This document shows, one piece after another, positions 43,465-52,807 of a DNA stretch of 64,000 bases. Under the pieces are notes generated by a model. That model ran no database searches. It was not told the DNA's origin and was given only the letters and a program-made list of their open reading frames with translations. The stretch's first letter is position 1, and each line of letters opens with the position of its first letter. This DNA comes from Lachnoclostridium sp. UBA5890 (lineage in GTDB: Bacteria; Bacillota; Clostridia; Lachnospirales; Lachnospiraceae). A program made the translations under genes and the position numbers. The stretch is from contig DJEU01000032.1 of assembly GCA_002431395.1 (NCBI GenBank), forward strand, positions 124,001-188,000. The letters run 5' to 3'.

Positions 43465-45693
43465 TTATCCATCTAACTCATACTGCACATAGCATGAATG
43501 TTGTCTGTTTTCCGTCCATGTGGTAATTTCTTCCTTGATTCCAAAAAGCGTCTCCGTCTCTGCTCCTTTGATCATCAACTGCCAGTGGAAACGGTCTTTC
43601 CGCTTTCGAAGTCCACCTGCGGATGGCCCTAACACACTAACTTTTCCGGCATACCTCTGCGAGATCCATTCTGCCATTTTTTGTAAGGTCTCCTCGCACT
43701 CCTCTTTTTTTTCTGCGGATATCATCACGCGAAGCATCGCTTTACACGGTGGATATCCGAGCATTCTGCGGTACGCTAGCTCATTTTCATAGAAAATGGT
43801 ATCGTCATGCTTTCGGATGCTCTCTATAACATAATGTTCCGGCTTGTACGTCTGAATGATCACTTCGCCCGGTTTTTCACCGCGGCCGGCTCTTCCGCTT
43901 GCCTGCTGCAAAAGCTGAAACGTCCGCTCACTGCTTTGATAATCCTGCTCAAACATGCTCATATCGGCAGCAAGAGCAGCCACCAATGTAACATTCGGAA
44001 AATCATGCCCTTTTACGATCATCTGGGTTCCGATGAGAATATCTGCTTTCCCCTCGCGAAACGCGGACAAAATTCCTTCATGCCCGTTTTTTCCGGTCGT
44101 GGTGTCTGCATCCATTCGCAAAATTCGTGCTTTCGGCATCAAATGGCGAAGCATCTCTTCGACTTTCTGTGTCCCCAGTCCAAACGTCGCGATATAGGGA
44201 GAACCACATTCCGGGCATCGCTCCGGCATGGCGACAGAATGTCCGCAATAATGGCATACCAGCGTGTCCACATCGCCCACATGATTTTTATGTGCTGTCA
44301 TCGATACATCACAATGAGAACATTGTATCACATTTCCGCAATTTCTACAAGAAACAAAACCGGCATACCCTCTCCGGTTGATAAATAACATCGCCTGTTC
44401 GCCCTTGGCAAGGCACTCCTGCAGTTTCTGCTGCAAAAGCCGGCTGAATACAGAGCGGTTTTTCGCTTTCAATTCTTCTCTAAGATCCACAATGTCTATA
44501 TTCGGAAGTGCCGCATTGCCGGCACGTTTCGTCAAACGATATTCTTTGTAACGCCCTTCTTTTGCCGCCTGATAGCTTTTCACCGAAGGCGTCGCCGAGC
44601 CGAGAACCACACTTGCCCCTGCCAGTTTTGCCCGGTATACCGCCACTTCATCCGTGTGATACCGGGGCGAGCTTTCACTGATATAACTCGTCTCATGTTC
44701 TTCATCCATAATAATGATGCCAAGCCGCTCAAATGGCGTAAACAACGCAGATCTCGGCCCTATCATAATATCAATATCCCCATTTTTTGCCATTTCAATC
44801 TGATCTACCCGTTCGCCCTCGGAAAGCCGCGAATGTAACACAGACACTCTTCCCGGAAACCGTTTTTGAAACCGTGAAACGGTCTGAAATGTCAACGCAA
44901 TCTCCGGGATCAAAACGATCGCCTGTTTTCCCTCTGCCAGCACTTCACTGAGAAGCTGCATGTAAACTTCCGTTTTTCCACTTCCGGTAATCCCATATAA
45001 TAAATAGGTTCTTCGTATCCCTTCGCGATATTCTTTTACAAAATCTTCCACTATTATTCGCTGTTCTTCGTTTAATTTTGGTGGAAGCTGTCTCCCCTGC
45101 GCCGGTTCCTGCACCGCTTTCCGGTAAATTCGTTCTTTGCTCACGCGCACAATTCCGTCTTTTACGAGTCCATCGATCACGGCTTTATTTGCCTTGTATT
45201 TTTGAATCGCCGTACGCCGGTTGATAACATCTCCCTCAGCAAGCATCCCTTCGATCAATCGTATCTTCGCGGCATAACGTCTTCGTTTGTATTCCCCCAG
45301 AATGTCTTTCACTTTATTTTTTTCCATAGCAAAAGTAAGCCAGTGTTCTTCCACTGACTTCACTTTTTTTCGTATCGGAATTACGGTTTTGATCGCCTCA
45401 TTCATCGTCGAGCCATAACGCTCCCGAATAAATCCTGCCACCTGTAGAAGCTCACTCTCTACCGGCATCTGCTTTGTGGCGATGCTCACGATCTCCTTCA
45501 TGCGTGAAACATCAAATGCGGCTTTTTCTGTCAAATGAATGACAAAGCCTTTCAAAAGGCGGTTTCCCCGCCCAAAAGGCACCTGAACCGGAGTTCCGAT
45601 CCGAATCTCCGATTCCAGGCGCTTGGGTACTATATATTGGTACGTTTTGTCTAACGCTTCGACGCTGATATCTACGATGATATCCGCAAACAT
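43465..45693 (-). CDS. priA: Primosomal helicase PriA
   Basis: A 742-residue 3'-5' helicase that restarts stalled replication forks. It has an N-terminal DNA-binding domain (about 1-110), then a superfamily 2 helicase core with GITGSGKTEVY (about 235) and IIMDEEHE. A zinc-binding insert follows with CRNCGNVIQCSHC and CHYCGHSVAMPERCPECG (about 455-500), and then conserved GTQMIVKGHDFPNV. The ATG shares one base with the murF stop, so the two are coupled. Confidence 0.97.
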   Translation of the reverse strand: MFADIIVDISVEALDKTYQYIVPKRLESEIRIGTPVQVPFGRGNRLLKGFVIHLTEKAAFDVSRMKEIVSIATKQMPVESELLQVAGFIRERYGSTMNEAIKTVIPIRKKVKSVEEHWLTFAMEKNKVKDILGEYKRRRYAAKIRLIEGMLAEGDVINRRTAIQKYKANKAVIDGLVKDGIVRVSKERIYRKAVQEPAQGRQLPPKLNEEQRIIVEDFVKEYREGIRRTYLLYGITGSGKTEVYMQLLSEVLAEGKQAIVLIPEIALTFQTVSRFQKRFPGRVSVLHSRLSEGERVDQIEMAKNGDIDIMIGPRSALFTPFERLGIIIMDEEHETSYISESSPRYHTDEVAVYRAKLAGASVVLGSATPSVKSYQAAKEGRYKEYRLTKRAGNAALPNIDIVDLREELKAKNRSVFSRLLQQKLQECLAKGEQAMLFINRRGYAGFVSCRNCGNVIQCSHCDVSMTAHKNHVGDVDTLVCHYCGHSVAMPERCPECGSPYIATFGLGTQKVEEMLRHLMPKARILRMDADTTTGKNGHEGILSAFREGKADILIGTQMIVKGHDFPNVTLVAALAADMSMFEQDYQSSERTFQLLQQASGRAGRGEKPGEVIIQTYKPEHYVIESIRKHDDTIFYENELAYRRMLGYPPCKAMLRVMISAEKKEECEETLQKMAEWISQRYAGKVSVLGPSAGGLRKRKDRFHWQLMIKGAETETLFGIKEEITTWTENRQHSCYVQYELDG

Positions 45694-47099
45694 TACATCA
45701 CAACCTTCTGCACTACTTCATCCATGTGCATTCCGCGGGAACCTTTTACTAGGATCCAGTCGCCCTCTTTTGCACATTTCTTTACAAACGCAGCTGCCTC
45801 TTCATTGTCTTTACAAATTTTCACAGCAATATCAGAAGTCTCTTCTACCTGTTTTGCGATAAAAGAAGCTCCTTCGCCCACTGTAATCACAAGATCCAAT
45901 GTTTTGCCCTTCTGCGCTTCTTCTACGATAAATTCACCAATCCCGCGATGCAGTTTTTCGGACTGTTCTCCGAGTTCCAGAACATCTCCCAGCACCACGA
46001 TCTTCTGTCCCGTCTTTGCATAATCAAACAGGGCATCGATATTGCTGTTGATGGAGTCCGGACTGGCATTGTACGTATCGTCGATCACATGATATCCGTG
46101 GGCATCTTTTCGCTCACCACGCATGGAAAACGGACGATACTCTTTCAACGCCTGTACGGCATCGTCAAACACCACACCAAACTGCTCCCCGAGAGCCATC
46201 GCAACCAAGGCATTATTCACATTGTGGCCGCCCATCACAGACAATTCCACTTCGCCTGTCTGTCTGCCATGATAGACAAATTTCTGTCCGGTTTCGGTCA
46301 CCGCAAGATCCGTCGCCCGCACCTCGCAGTCCGCTTCGGTTCCATAATAACAGATCGGGCATTTGGCCTCGCACAATGAATATGGCACATTTTCACGGGT
46401 AATCTGCTTCATGTCGCCATTTCCGCAAATATACAGTTTGCCATTGTGGGAAGTTCCGACATATTTGACAATATGCCCTTTCTCCTTGGCAATATTTTCA
46501 CGGCTGCCAAGATTTCCGATATGGGACACCCCAATATTGGTCATTACTGCCGTCTGTGGTTTGGCAATTTCTACCAGTCGTGCCATCTCGCCCGGAAGAC
46601 TCATTCCCATCTCAAAGATGGCAAGTTCGGTCTCCGGCTCCAATTCAAACATCATCAGAGCCACTCCGATCTGGCTGTTCCAATTTCCCTGTGTCTTTAC
46701 GACACGGTATTTTTTCTCCAATACCGCACTGATCATTTCTTTGGTGGTCGTTTTTCCGACACTTCCCGTCACACCGATAACCGGAATATCAAACCGGCTG
46801 CGATAATACGCCGCTGCCTTTTGAAGTGCCGCAAGGGTGTCTTCCACATAAATACAGCAGCCCGAAGCCGCCGGTGTGACATCTTTTCGCGATGAAAATG
46901 TCACGCTGGCTCCTGCCTGCATCACCTGTGGGATAAACTGATGGGCATCTACCCGTTCTCCCACGATTGGCACAAACAAAGAACCTTTTCCGGCTTTTCG
47001 TGAATCGGTCACCACATTTGTAACAACACCATTTTCGTCTCCCCAAAGCAAGGTTCCGTCCACTACTTTGAGAATTTCACTGATACCAATTGGAATCAT
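45693..47099 (-). CDS. murF: UDP-MurNAc-tripeptide D-Ala-D-Ala ligase
   Basis: A 468-residue Mur ligase adding D-Ala-D-Ala to UDP-MurNAc-tripeptide, the last cytoplasmic precursor step. It has the ATP motif GVTGSVGKTTTKEMI (about 110), NWNSQIGVALMMFE, EMGMSLPGEMARL, and the C-terminal DDTYNASPDS. A GAGG lies about 11 bases before the ATG. It is located beside dapB rather than in the dcw cluster, uniting lysine/DAP synthesis with DAP incorporation. Confidence 0.95.
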   Translation of the reverse strand: MIPIGISEILKVVDGTLLWGDENGVVTNVVTDSRKAGKGSLFVPIVGERVDAHQFIPQVMQAGASVTFSSRKDVTPAASGCCIYVEDTLAALQKAAAYYRSRFDIPVIGVTGSVGKTTTKEMISAVLEKKYRVVKTQGNWNSQIGVALMMFELEPETELAIFEMGMSLPGEMARLVEIAKPQTAVMTNIGVSHIGNLGSRENIAKEKGHIVKYVGTSHNGKLYICGNGDMKQITRENVPYSLCEAKCPICYYGTEADCEVRATDLAVTETGQKFVYHGRQTGEVELSVMGGHNVNNALVAMALGEQFGVVFDDAVQALKEYRPFSMRGERKDAHGYHVIDDTYNASPDSINSNIDALFDYAKTGQKIVVLGDVLELGEQSEKLHRGIGEFIVEEAQKGKTLDLVITVGEGASFIAKQVEETSDIAVKICKDNEEAAAFVKKCAKEGDWILVKGSRGMHMDEVVQKVVM

Positions 47100-47125
47100 C
47101 GTTCTCGTCTATCCTCTCTATCCGA

Positions 47126-47881
47126 TCAGCCGATGACATCTGCCATATCAAACCGGCCAGTCTCTTTTCCATTCAAAAATTTTGCTGCGGCAACCGCACC
47201 TTTTCCAAATACTGCTTTACTGTATGCTGTATGGGAAAATGTTACCACTTCGTCCGTTCCGGCAAAGATCACATCGTGGTCGCCGACAATCGTTCCGCCG
47301 CGCACCGCGCTGATCCCGAGTTCTTTTTTACCTCGTTTTTCTCTCCTCTGGGAACGGTCAAAAATATATTCATACCGGTTATCCATCGCCTCATTGACAG
47401 CATCTGCAAGAGCAAGTGCCGTTCCCGATGGAGCATCCAATTTCTGGTTATGATGTTTCTCTACGATCTCCACATCAAATCCTTCTGCTGCCAGCACCTT
47501 AGCAGCTTCCTGCACAAGTCGCATCAAGGTATTGATACCAAGTGACATATTGGCAGATTTTAACACTGCTGTCTTTTTCGATGCTTCTTCAATCTTTGCC
47601 AGCTGCGCCTCATCATACCCTGTCGTACACAATACAACCGGCACTTTCTTTTCTTCACAGTATGCCAAAAGATCATCCAAAATCTTTGGGGTCGAAAAAT
47701 CAATGACCGCATCCGCTTCCACATCACAGTCTTTGATGGAAGAAAATACCGGGTAATCCTTGGAACCGTCATCCACAATGTCAATTCCTGCTACGATTTC
47801 TGCTTCTGCATCTTCACTTACAATTTTTGTAATTGTTGTTCCCATAGCGCCATTACAGCCGCTCATAATGATTCTTGTCAT
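47126..47881 (-). CDS. dapB: 4-hydroxy-tetrahydrodipicolinate reductase
   Basis: A 251-residue NAD(P)H-dependent enzyme of lysine and diaminopimelate synthesis. It has the Rossmann motif MSGCNGAMG, VVLCTTGY, EKHHNQKLDAPSGTALALAD with the catalytic His/Lys, and a C-terminal GTDEVVTFSH. The ATG at 47881 is chosen because AAGGA is ten bases upstream; the ATG three codons earlier is too close to it. It follows dapA by 24 bases. Confidence 0.96.
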   Translation of the reverse strand: MTRIIMSGCNGAMGTTITKIVSEDAEAEIVAGIDIVDDGSKDYPVFSSIKDCDVEADAVIDFSTPKILDDLLAYCEEKKVPVVLCTTGYDEAQLAKIEEASKKTAVLKSANMSLGINTLMRLVQEAAKVLAAEGFDVEIVEKHHNQKLDAPSGTALALADAVNEAMDNRYEYIFDRSQRREKRGKKELGISAVRGGTIVGDHDVIFAGTDEVVTFSHTAYSKAVFGKGAVAAAKFLNGKETGRFDMADVIG

Positions 47882-47905
47882 GTCGTACATTTCCTTCCGT
47901 TGTCT

Positions 47906-48796
47906 TTATTTTACTTCAATCCCTGCTTTTTTCATCTCGTCAGCAAGTACTTTGGCATGCGCCTCTTCCATCTCGGTCAATGGCATACGAAGTGGTCCTA
48001 CTTCCATTCCCATCAGGTTCATTGCCTTTTTGACCGGGATTGGGTTCACTTCGCTGAACAATGCATGGATCAGATCCAGATATCCCAACTGCATATCCAT
48101 TGCTTTTTTCGTATCGCCGGCAAAGAATGCGGCCGTCATATCGTGTGTCTCCTGTGGCAAAATATTAGAAAGTACGGAGATCACGCCTTTTCCACCGAGG
48201 GAAAGTACCGGGATGATCTGGTCGTCGTTTCCGGAATACAGATCCACGGAACCGCCTGCCATGCTGAGTACGTCTGCCACTTCGGAAAGATCGCCTGTCG
48301 CATCTTTTACACCTACGATATTATCTACTGTCTTGCACAATTCTACTACCGTTTCCGGTGCGATCTTCACGCCGGTACGGCCCGGAATATTGTAAAGAAT
48401 GATTGGAATCTTTACGCTTTCCGCAACGGCTTTGAAATGTGCTTTCAATCCGTTCTGTGTACATTTATTATAATATGGGGTTACTAACAAAAGGCCGTCC
48501 GCACCGGCTGCCTCTGCTTTTTTCGAGAGATCAACTGCAGTGCGTGTACAATTAGAACCTGTTCCGGCGATTACCGGGATTCGTTTATTTACTACCTCAC
48601 AGCAATAACGGATACACTCGATATGCTCTTCCACTGTAAGAGTAGAAGCTTCACCTGTTGTACCGCAGATAATGATCGCATCGGTATGTCCCGCGATCTG
48701 CTGCTCGATCACTTCCTTTAATTTGTCATAGTTCACACTTCCGTCCTGATTCATAGGAGTAACAAGTGCTACTCCGGCTCCTGTAAAAATAGCCAT
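47906..48796 (-). CDS. dapA: 4-hydroxy-tetrahydrodipicolinate synthase
   Basis: A 296-residue TIM-barrel aldolase condensing pyruvate with aspartate semialdehyde, the first step committed to lysine/DAP. It shows GTTGEASTLT, VTPYYNKCTQNGL with the catalytic Tyr, YNIPGRTG, and the Schiff-base Lys in GVKDATGDL. The ATG at 48796 has GGAGG five bases upstream. A lysine riboswitch and its terminator lie directly upstream, so expression falls when lysine is plentiful. First gene of the long run down to 34018. Confidence 0.97.
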   Translation of the reverse strand: MAIFTGAGVALVTPMNQDGSVNYDKLKEVIEQQIAGHTDAIIICGTTGEASTLTVEEHIECIRYCCEVVNKRIPVIAGTGSNCTRTAVDLSKKAEAAGADGLLLVTPYYNKCTQNGLKAHFKAVAESVKIPIILYNIPGRTGVKIAPETVVELCKTVDNIVGVKDATGDLSEVADVLSMAGGSVDLYSGNDDQIIPVLSLGGKGVISVLSNILPQETHDMTAAFFAGDTKKAMDMQLGYLDLIHALFSEVNPIPVKKAMNLMGMEVGPLRMPLTEMEEAHAKVLADEMKKAGIEVK

Positions 48797-48875
48797 AATT
48801 TCCTCCATTCTGCCGCGTGGCGGCACTATATTTATTTTTCCTGTAACAAACAGTTGAGTTTCTTTGCACAAAAAA

Positions 48876-48909
48876 GGATATGCAACGTTCCGTGGAATGC
48901 TGCATATCC
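48876..48909 (-). terminator. Riboswitch-controlled terminator before dapA
   Basis: GGATATGCA (48876-48884) and its complement (48901-48909) form the core of a 16-bp stem with one wobble and one mismatch, ending in a very short loop. It is followed by six T on the minus strand. It lies between the lysine aptamer and dapA. Confidence 0.85.
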
Positions 48910-48947
48910 GCAATTTCAATACTTTGTAGCACTCCATCATAAAGATG

Positions 48948-49090
48948 ACAGTCATATACCTGTTTGATATATGCCCAGGGTTAGCAGCATCAGGTCACTG
49001 CCCCCTTCGGCAGACTTTCCTTTCTTTGAGCCATCACTTGTGTACCTGACACATCAGGAAAAATACTGATAAAGTCCGCGCCTCTACTGT
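48948..49090 (-). ncRNA. Lysine riboswitch (L box)
   Basis: The minus strand carries the L-box landmarks in order: AGAGGCGC with AGTA downstream, GTGATGGCTCAAAGAAAGG, AAAGTCTGCCGAAGG, and a closing segment. ACAGT (49086-49090 complement) pairs with ACTGT near 48948-48952 as the base of P1. The aptamer lies after a consensus promoter and before an intrinsic terminator and dapA. This is the known layout for lysine-dependent transcription termination. Confidence 0.92.
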
Positions 49091-49108
49091 TTTATTAACT
49101 TACTTTTT

Positions 49109-49137
49109 ATCATAACACTTCTGTATGTGTTCGTCAA
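49109..49137 (-). promoter_or_regulatory. dapA riboswitch promoter
   Basis: TTGACG (49132-49137) and TATGAT (49109-49114) on the minus strand are 17 bases apart. The predicted transcript starts just upstream of the lysine aptamer. Confidence 0.8.
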
Positions 49138-49185
49138 GAACTTTTCACGCCGTCATGAACCGGTTTTGCTCTTAAAACTCTAACC

Positions 49186-52100
49186 TTAAATCAATTCATG
49201 GATCTCCTGCAGTGATTTGACACCGATCTCGCCTTCATGGATCACGGTATAAATTCCATCTGCCGTAGCTTTGGCTGCTGCCATCGTCGTCATATATGGA
49301 ATTTTTGCCTTAATCGCATTTTTACGGATGTAACTGTCATCAAATGCCTTCTCATCGCCTGTCGCCGGTGTATTGATGATCAGCTGGATCTTTCCATTGA
49401 TGATCGCATCTACGATATTTGGCTTGCCTTCCTGCATCTTATTGATGCGTTCTGCCTTGATACCATTTTCTTTCAGCAGTTCATACGTTGTTCCGGTTGC
49501 GAGAATTCCAAAACCGCAATCCTCGAATTTCTTTGCTACTTCAACGAGTTCCGGTTTGTCTTTCTTGCTGACACTCATCAGCACATTTCCTTCTTTTGGA
49601 AGTCTTGTCTGTGTCGCTTCCTGTGCCTTAAAGAATGCCTCTCCGACATTTTCCGAAAGTCCGAGTACTTCTCCGGTTGAACGCATTTCCGGTCCGAGTA
49701 CCGGGTCTACTTCCTGAAACATGTTGAATGGGAATACGGCTTCCTTCACTCCATAGTATTTTGGATTTACCGGTTTCATATTCTCGATCGGAGAAGGATT
49801 TCCGGTCAATTCTCTTGTCATGATCTGGGTTGCCAGTTTTACCATCTGTACATTACATACTTTCGATACCAATGGAACCGTACGGGAAGCTCGCGGATTT
49901 GCCTCCAATACATACACTTTTCCATCTTCGATCGCATACTGCATATTCATCAATCCGCAGACGCCCATTTCTTCGGCAATTCTGCGTGTATAATCTTTGA
50001 TCGTCTCGACAAGTTCTGCCGGAATATTTTTGGATGGAAGGATACATGCGGAATCTCCCGAATGCACTCCTGCCAATTCAATATGCTCCATAACAGCCGG
50101 TACAAAAGCGTGTTTACCGTCTGCGATCGCATCTGCCTCGCATTCCATCGCGTGACGGAGGAAACGGTCGATCAGGATCGGACGATCCGGTGTCACACCT
50201 ACGGCTGCTGCCATATATTGTTTCAGGCTTTCCGGATCATTGACTACTTCCATGCCACGTCCGCCGAGGACATAGGATGGACGAACCATAACCGGATAAC
50301 CAATCTCATCTGCAATTTTAAGCGCTTCTTCTACATCTACCGCCATACCTGCTTCCGGCATTGGAATGTTCAATTTTTCCATCATGCCGCGGAACAGATC
50401 ACGGTCTTCTGCCATATCAATGATCTCCGGCGAAGTTCCAAGGATATTGACCCCGTTTTTCTTCAGATCTGCTGCCAGATTCAGCGGTGTCTGTCCACCA
50501 AACTGAGCGATAACACCGAGTGGCTTCTCTTTTTCATATATACTCAAAACATCTTCAAGTGTTAATGGCTCGAAATACAATTTATCGGAAGTATCGTAAT
50601 CTGTGGATACAGTTTCCGGATTACAGTTTACAATAATGGTCTCAAATCCCATTTCTTTCAGAGCAAACGCTGCGTGTACACAGCAGTAGTCAAATTCGAT
50701 ACCCTGTCCGATACGGTTTGGTCCACCACCGAGGATCATGATCTTTTTCTTGTCCGTTACGGTAGACTCGTCTTTTGCATTGTACGTAGAATAATAATAT
50801 GCACTGTCTTTTGTACCACTTACACGAACCGGCTCCCAGCTCTCTGTGATGCCGAATCCCGTTCTTGCGTTGCGGATCTCTTCTTCTGTCACTTCGAGGA
50901 TCTGTGCCAGATAACGGTCGGAGAATCCATCTTTTTTCGCTTTCTCAAGAACCTCTTTTTCCGGTACTTTTCCTTTATTTGCCAAAAGTGCCTCTTCTTC
51001 CTCTACCAATTCTTTCATCTGCTCGATAAAATAATGTTTGATCTGTGTGCGCTCAAACAATTCTTCCACGGTAGCCCCTTTACGAAGCGCTTCATACATG
51101 ATAAACTGACGCTCACTTGTCGGATAGATCAGCATCTGCATCAATTCATCCTTTGTTTTCTCATGGAAATCTTTGGCAAATCCAAGGCCATAACGTCCGA
51201 TCTCCAGACTACGGATAGCCTTCTGGAATGCTTCTTTATAATTTTTACCGATACTCATGACTTCGCCGACAGCACGCATCTGTGTTCCCAGCTTGTCCTC
51301 GGAATCTTTGAATTTTTCAAATGCCCATCTGGCAAATTTAATAACAACATAATCTCCGCTTGGCACATATTTGTCCAAGGTACCATTGACGCCGCATGGA
51401 ATCTCATCCAAGGTAAGTCCAGACGCAAGCATCGCAGATACGAGTGCGATCGGGAATCCTGTCGCTTTGGATGCCAATGCGGAAGAACGGGACGTTCTCG
51501 GATTGATCTCGATAACAACAATTCGGTCAGATACCGGATCATGGGCGAACTGCACATTGGTTCCACCGATTACCTGTACTTCATCTACAATTTTATAGGC
51601 CTGCTCCTGAAGGCGTTTCTGAACGTCTTCGGAGATGGTAAGCATCGGCGCGGAACAGAAGGAATCTCCTGTATGTACTCCGAGAGGGTCAATATTTTCG
51701 ATAAAGCAGACCGTGATCATATTTCCTTTTGCATCACGTACCACTTCCAATTCCAATTCTTCCCATCCGAGAATGGATTCTTCGATCAACACCTGGCCGA
51801 CAAGACTTGCCTGAAGTCCACGCGCGCAGACGGTTTTCAATTCTTCTACATTATATACGAGTCCGCCGCCGGCTCCTCCCATCGTATAAGCTGGACGAAG
51901 AACGACCGGATAACCAAGTTTATCCGCGATCTCAAGTGCTTCTTCTACCGAATAAGCCACTTCGCTTCGTGCCATCTCGATGCCAAGTTTATTCATCGTC
52001 TTTTTAAATTCGATACGGTCTTCTCCACGCTCGATCGCATCGACCTGAACACCGATTACTTTTACATCGTATTTATCTAAAATGCCGGCGCTTGCCAATT

Positions 52101-52401
52101 CGGAACATAAGTTCAGACCTGACTGTCCACCAAGGTTTGGCAGGATTGCATCCGGACGCTCTTTTTCTATGATCTGTTCCAAACGTTTTACGTTCAATGG
52201 CTCAATGTATGTAACATCTGCAATGTCCGGATCTGTCATGATCGTCGCCGGGTTTGAGTTTACCAGTACAATCTGGTATCCAAGCTGGCGAAGTGCTTTA
52301 CATGCCTGTGTTCCTGAATAATCAAATTCGCAGGCCTGTCCAATGATGATCGGTCCTGATCCAATGATCAATACTTTCTTAATGTCCTCTCTTTTACTCA
52401 C
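49186..52401 (-). CDS. carB: Carbamoyl-phosphate synthase large subunit
   Basis: A 1071-residue enzyme making carbamoyl phosphate for arginine and pyrimidine synthesis. Two homologous ATP-grasp halves are visible, each beginning with GSGPIIIGQ- or GGGPNRIGQ-type motifs (about residues 15 and 560). AYTMGGAGGGL occurs in the first half and PSYVLGGRGMEVV in the second. A C-terminal MGS-like allosteric domain (about 935-1071) follows. The start is GTG at 52401 with GGAGG six bases upstream. The small subunit gene carA is not adjacent, which is unusual. Confidence 0.97.
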   Translation of the reverse strand: MSKREDIKKVLIIGSGPIIIGQACEFDYSGTQACKALRQLGYQIVLVNSNPATIMTDPDIADVTYIEPLNVKRLEQIIEKERPDAILPNLGGQSGLNLCSELASAGILDKYDVKVIGVQVDAIERGEDRIEFKKTMNKLGIEMARSEVAYSVEEALEIADKLGYPVVLRPAYTMGGAGGGLVYNVEELKTVCARGLQASLVGQVLIEESILGWEELELEVVRDAKGNMITVCFIENIDPLGVHTGDSFCSAPMLTISEDVQKRLQEQAYKIVDEVQVIGGTNVQFAHDPVSDRIVVIEINPRTSRSSALASKATGFPIALVSAMLASGLTLDEIPCGVNGTLDKYVPSGDYVVIKFARWAFEKFKDSEDKLGTQMRAVGEVMSIGKNYKEAFQKAIRSLEIGRYGLGFAKDFHEKTKDELMQMLIYPTSERQFIMYEALRKGATVEELFERTQIKHYFIEQMKELVEEEEALLANKGKVPEKEVLEKAKKDGFSDRYLAQILEVTEEEIRNARTGFGITESWEPVRVSGTKDSAYYYSTYNAKDESTVTDKKKIMILGGGPNRIGQGIEFDYCCVHAAFALKEMGFETIIVNCNPETVSTDYDTSDKLYFEPLTLEDVLSIYEKEKPLGVIAQFGGQTPLNLAADLKKNGVNILGTSPEIIDMAEDRDLFRGMMEKLNIPMPEAGMAVDVEEALKIADEIGYPVMVRPSYVLGGRGMEVVNDPESLKQYMAAAVGVTPDRPILIDRFLRHAMECEADAIADGKHAFVPAVMEHIELAGVHSGDSACILPSKNIPAELVETIKDYTRRIAEEMGVCGLMNMQYAIEDGKVYVLEANPRASRTVPLVSKVCNVQMVKLATQIMTRELTGNPSPIENMKPVNPKYYGVKEAVFPFNMFQEVDPVLGPEMRSTGEVLGLSENVGEAFFKAQEATQTRLPKEGNVLMSVSKKDKPELVEVAKKFEDCGFGILATGTTYELLKENGIKAERINKMQEGKPNIVDAIINGKIQLIINTPATGDEKAFDDSYIRKNAIKAKIPYMTTMAAAKATADGIYTVIHEGEIGVKSLQEIHELI

Positions 52402-52459
52402 TTTTGTCCTCCATTCCGAAGCCGCATACGGCACTCTCTAAATTTCTCTATTCCTTTCT

Positions 52460-52487
52460 ATTTTACAGAAAATTCAGAAAAAGTAAA
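52460..52487 (-). promoter_or_regulatory. Candidate carB promoter
   Basis: TTTACT (52482-52487) and TAAAAT (52460-52465) on the minus strand are 16 bases apart, about 60 bases before the GTG start. The elements are AT-rich and moderately similar to consensus. Confidence 0.45.
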
Positions 52488-52542
52488 TAGGAAATCAGAA
52501 AATAAATAAATTTAGGTGTAATATTTTATTGCAGAATGTCCC

Positions 52543-52660
52543 CCTTGCCTTTCTCTTTCGGGACCGCTCGCGCTTAGAAGAACCCCGTAGCGGTGTCTGA
52601 GGGCAAAGGACGCCCTCTAGTCACCGACGGGGTTCTAAATCCCTTAGAGGAAAGGCAAGG
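52543..52660. repeat. Long multi-stem hairpin element, about 118 bp
   Basis: Within the 406-base gap between carB and the adenosyltransferase gene, four nested stems stack on one axis. They are CCTTGCCTTTCTCT (52543-52556) with 52646-52660 (one bulge), GAACCCCGT (52580-52588) with 52627-52635, CGGTG (52591-52595) with CACCG (52622-52626), and GAGGGC (52599-52604) with GCCCTC (52612-52617). There is no ORF and no T tract. It could be a mobile palindromic repeat or a structured RNA. The rest of the gap holds the carB promoter candidate and a terminator. Confidence 0.65.
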
Positions 52661-52730
52661 ATGTCAGTTCTTAAATTAAAAATTACATTAAAATAGAATT
52701 ATTTTTTGTAATTAATTGAAATCCATCGAA

Positions 52731-52773
52731 AAAAAGACTTTCCTCTGCCTTTGCGGCAGCTGAAAGTCTTTTT
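52731..52773 (-). terminator. Terminator after corrinoid adenosyltransferase gene
   Basis: AAAAAGACTTTC (52731-52742) pairs with 52762-52773, with an inner CTGCC/GGCAG stem. On the minus strand a run of seven T follows. It lies 35 bases after the gene; the flanking A/T runs would allow both directions. Confidence 0.9.
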
Positions 52774-52807
52774 GTTTTCTGCTATGTACGATCACATAGA
52801 TGTTATC

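Noticed and set aside
50674..52080. A 468-codon open frame on the plus strand inside carB
   Set aside because: It is antisense to a full-length carB with intact motifs, has no ribosome binding site and is cysteine- and isoleucine-rich in the way of shadow frames.
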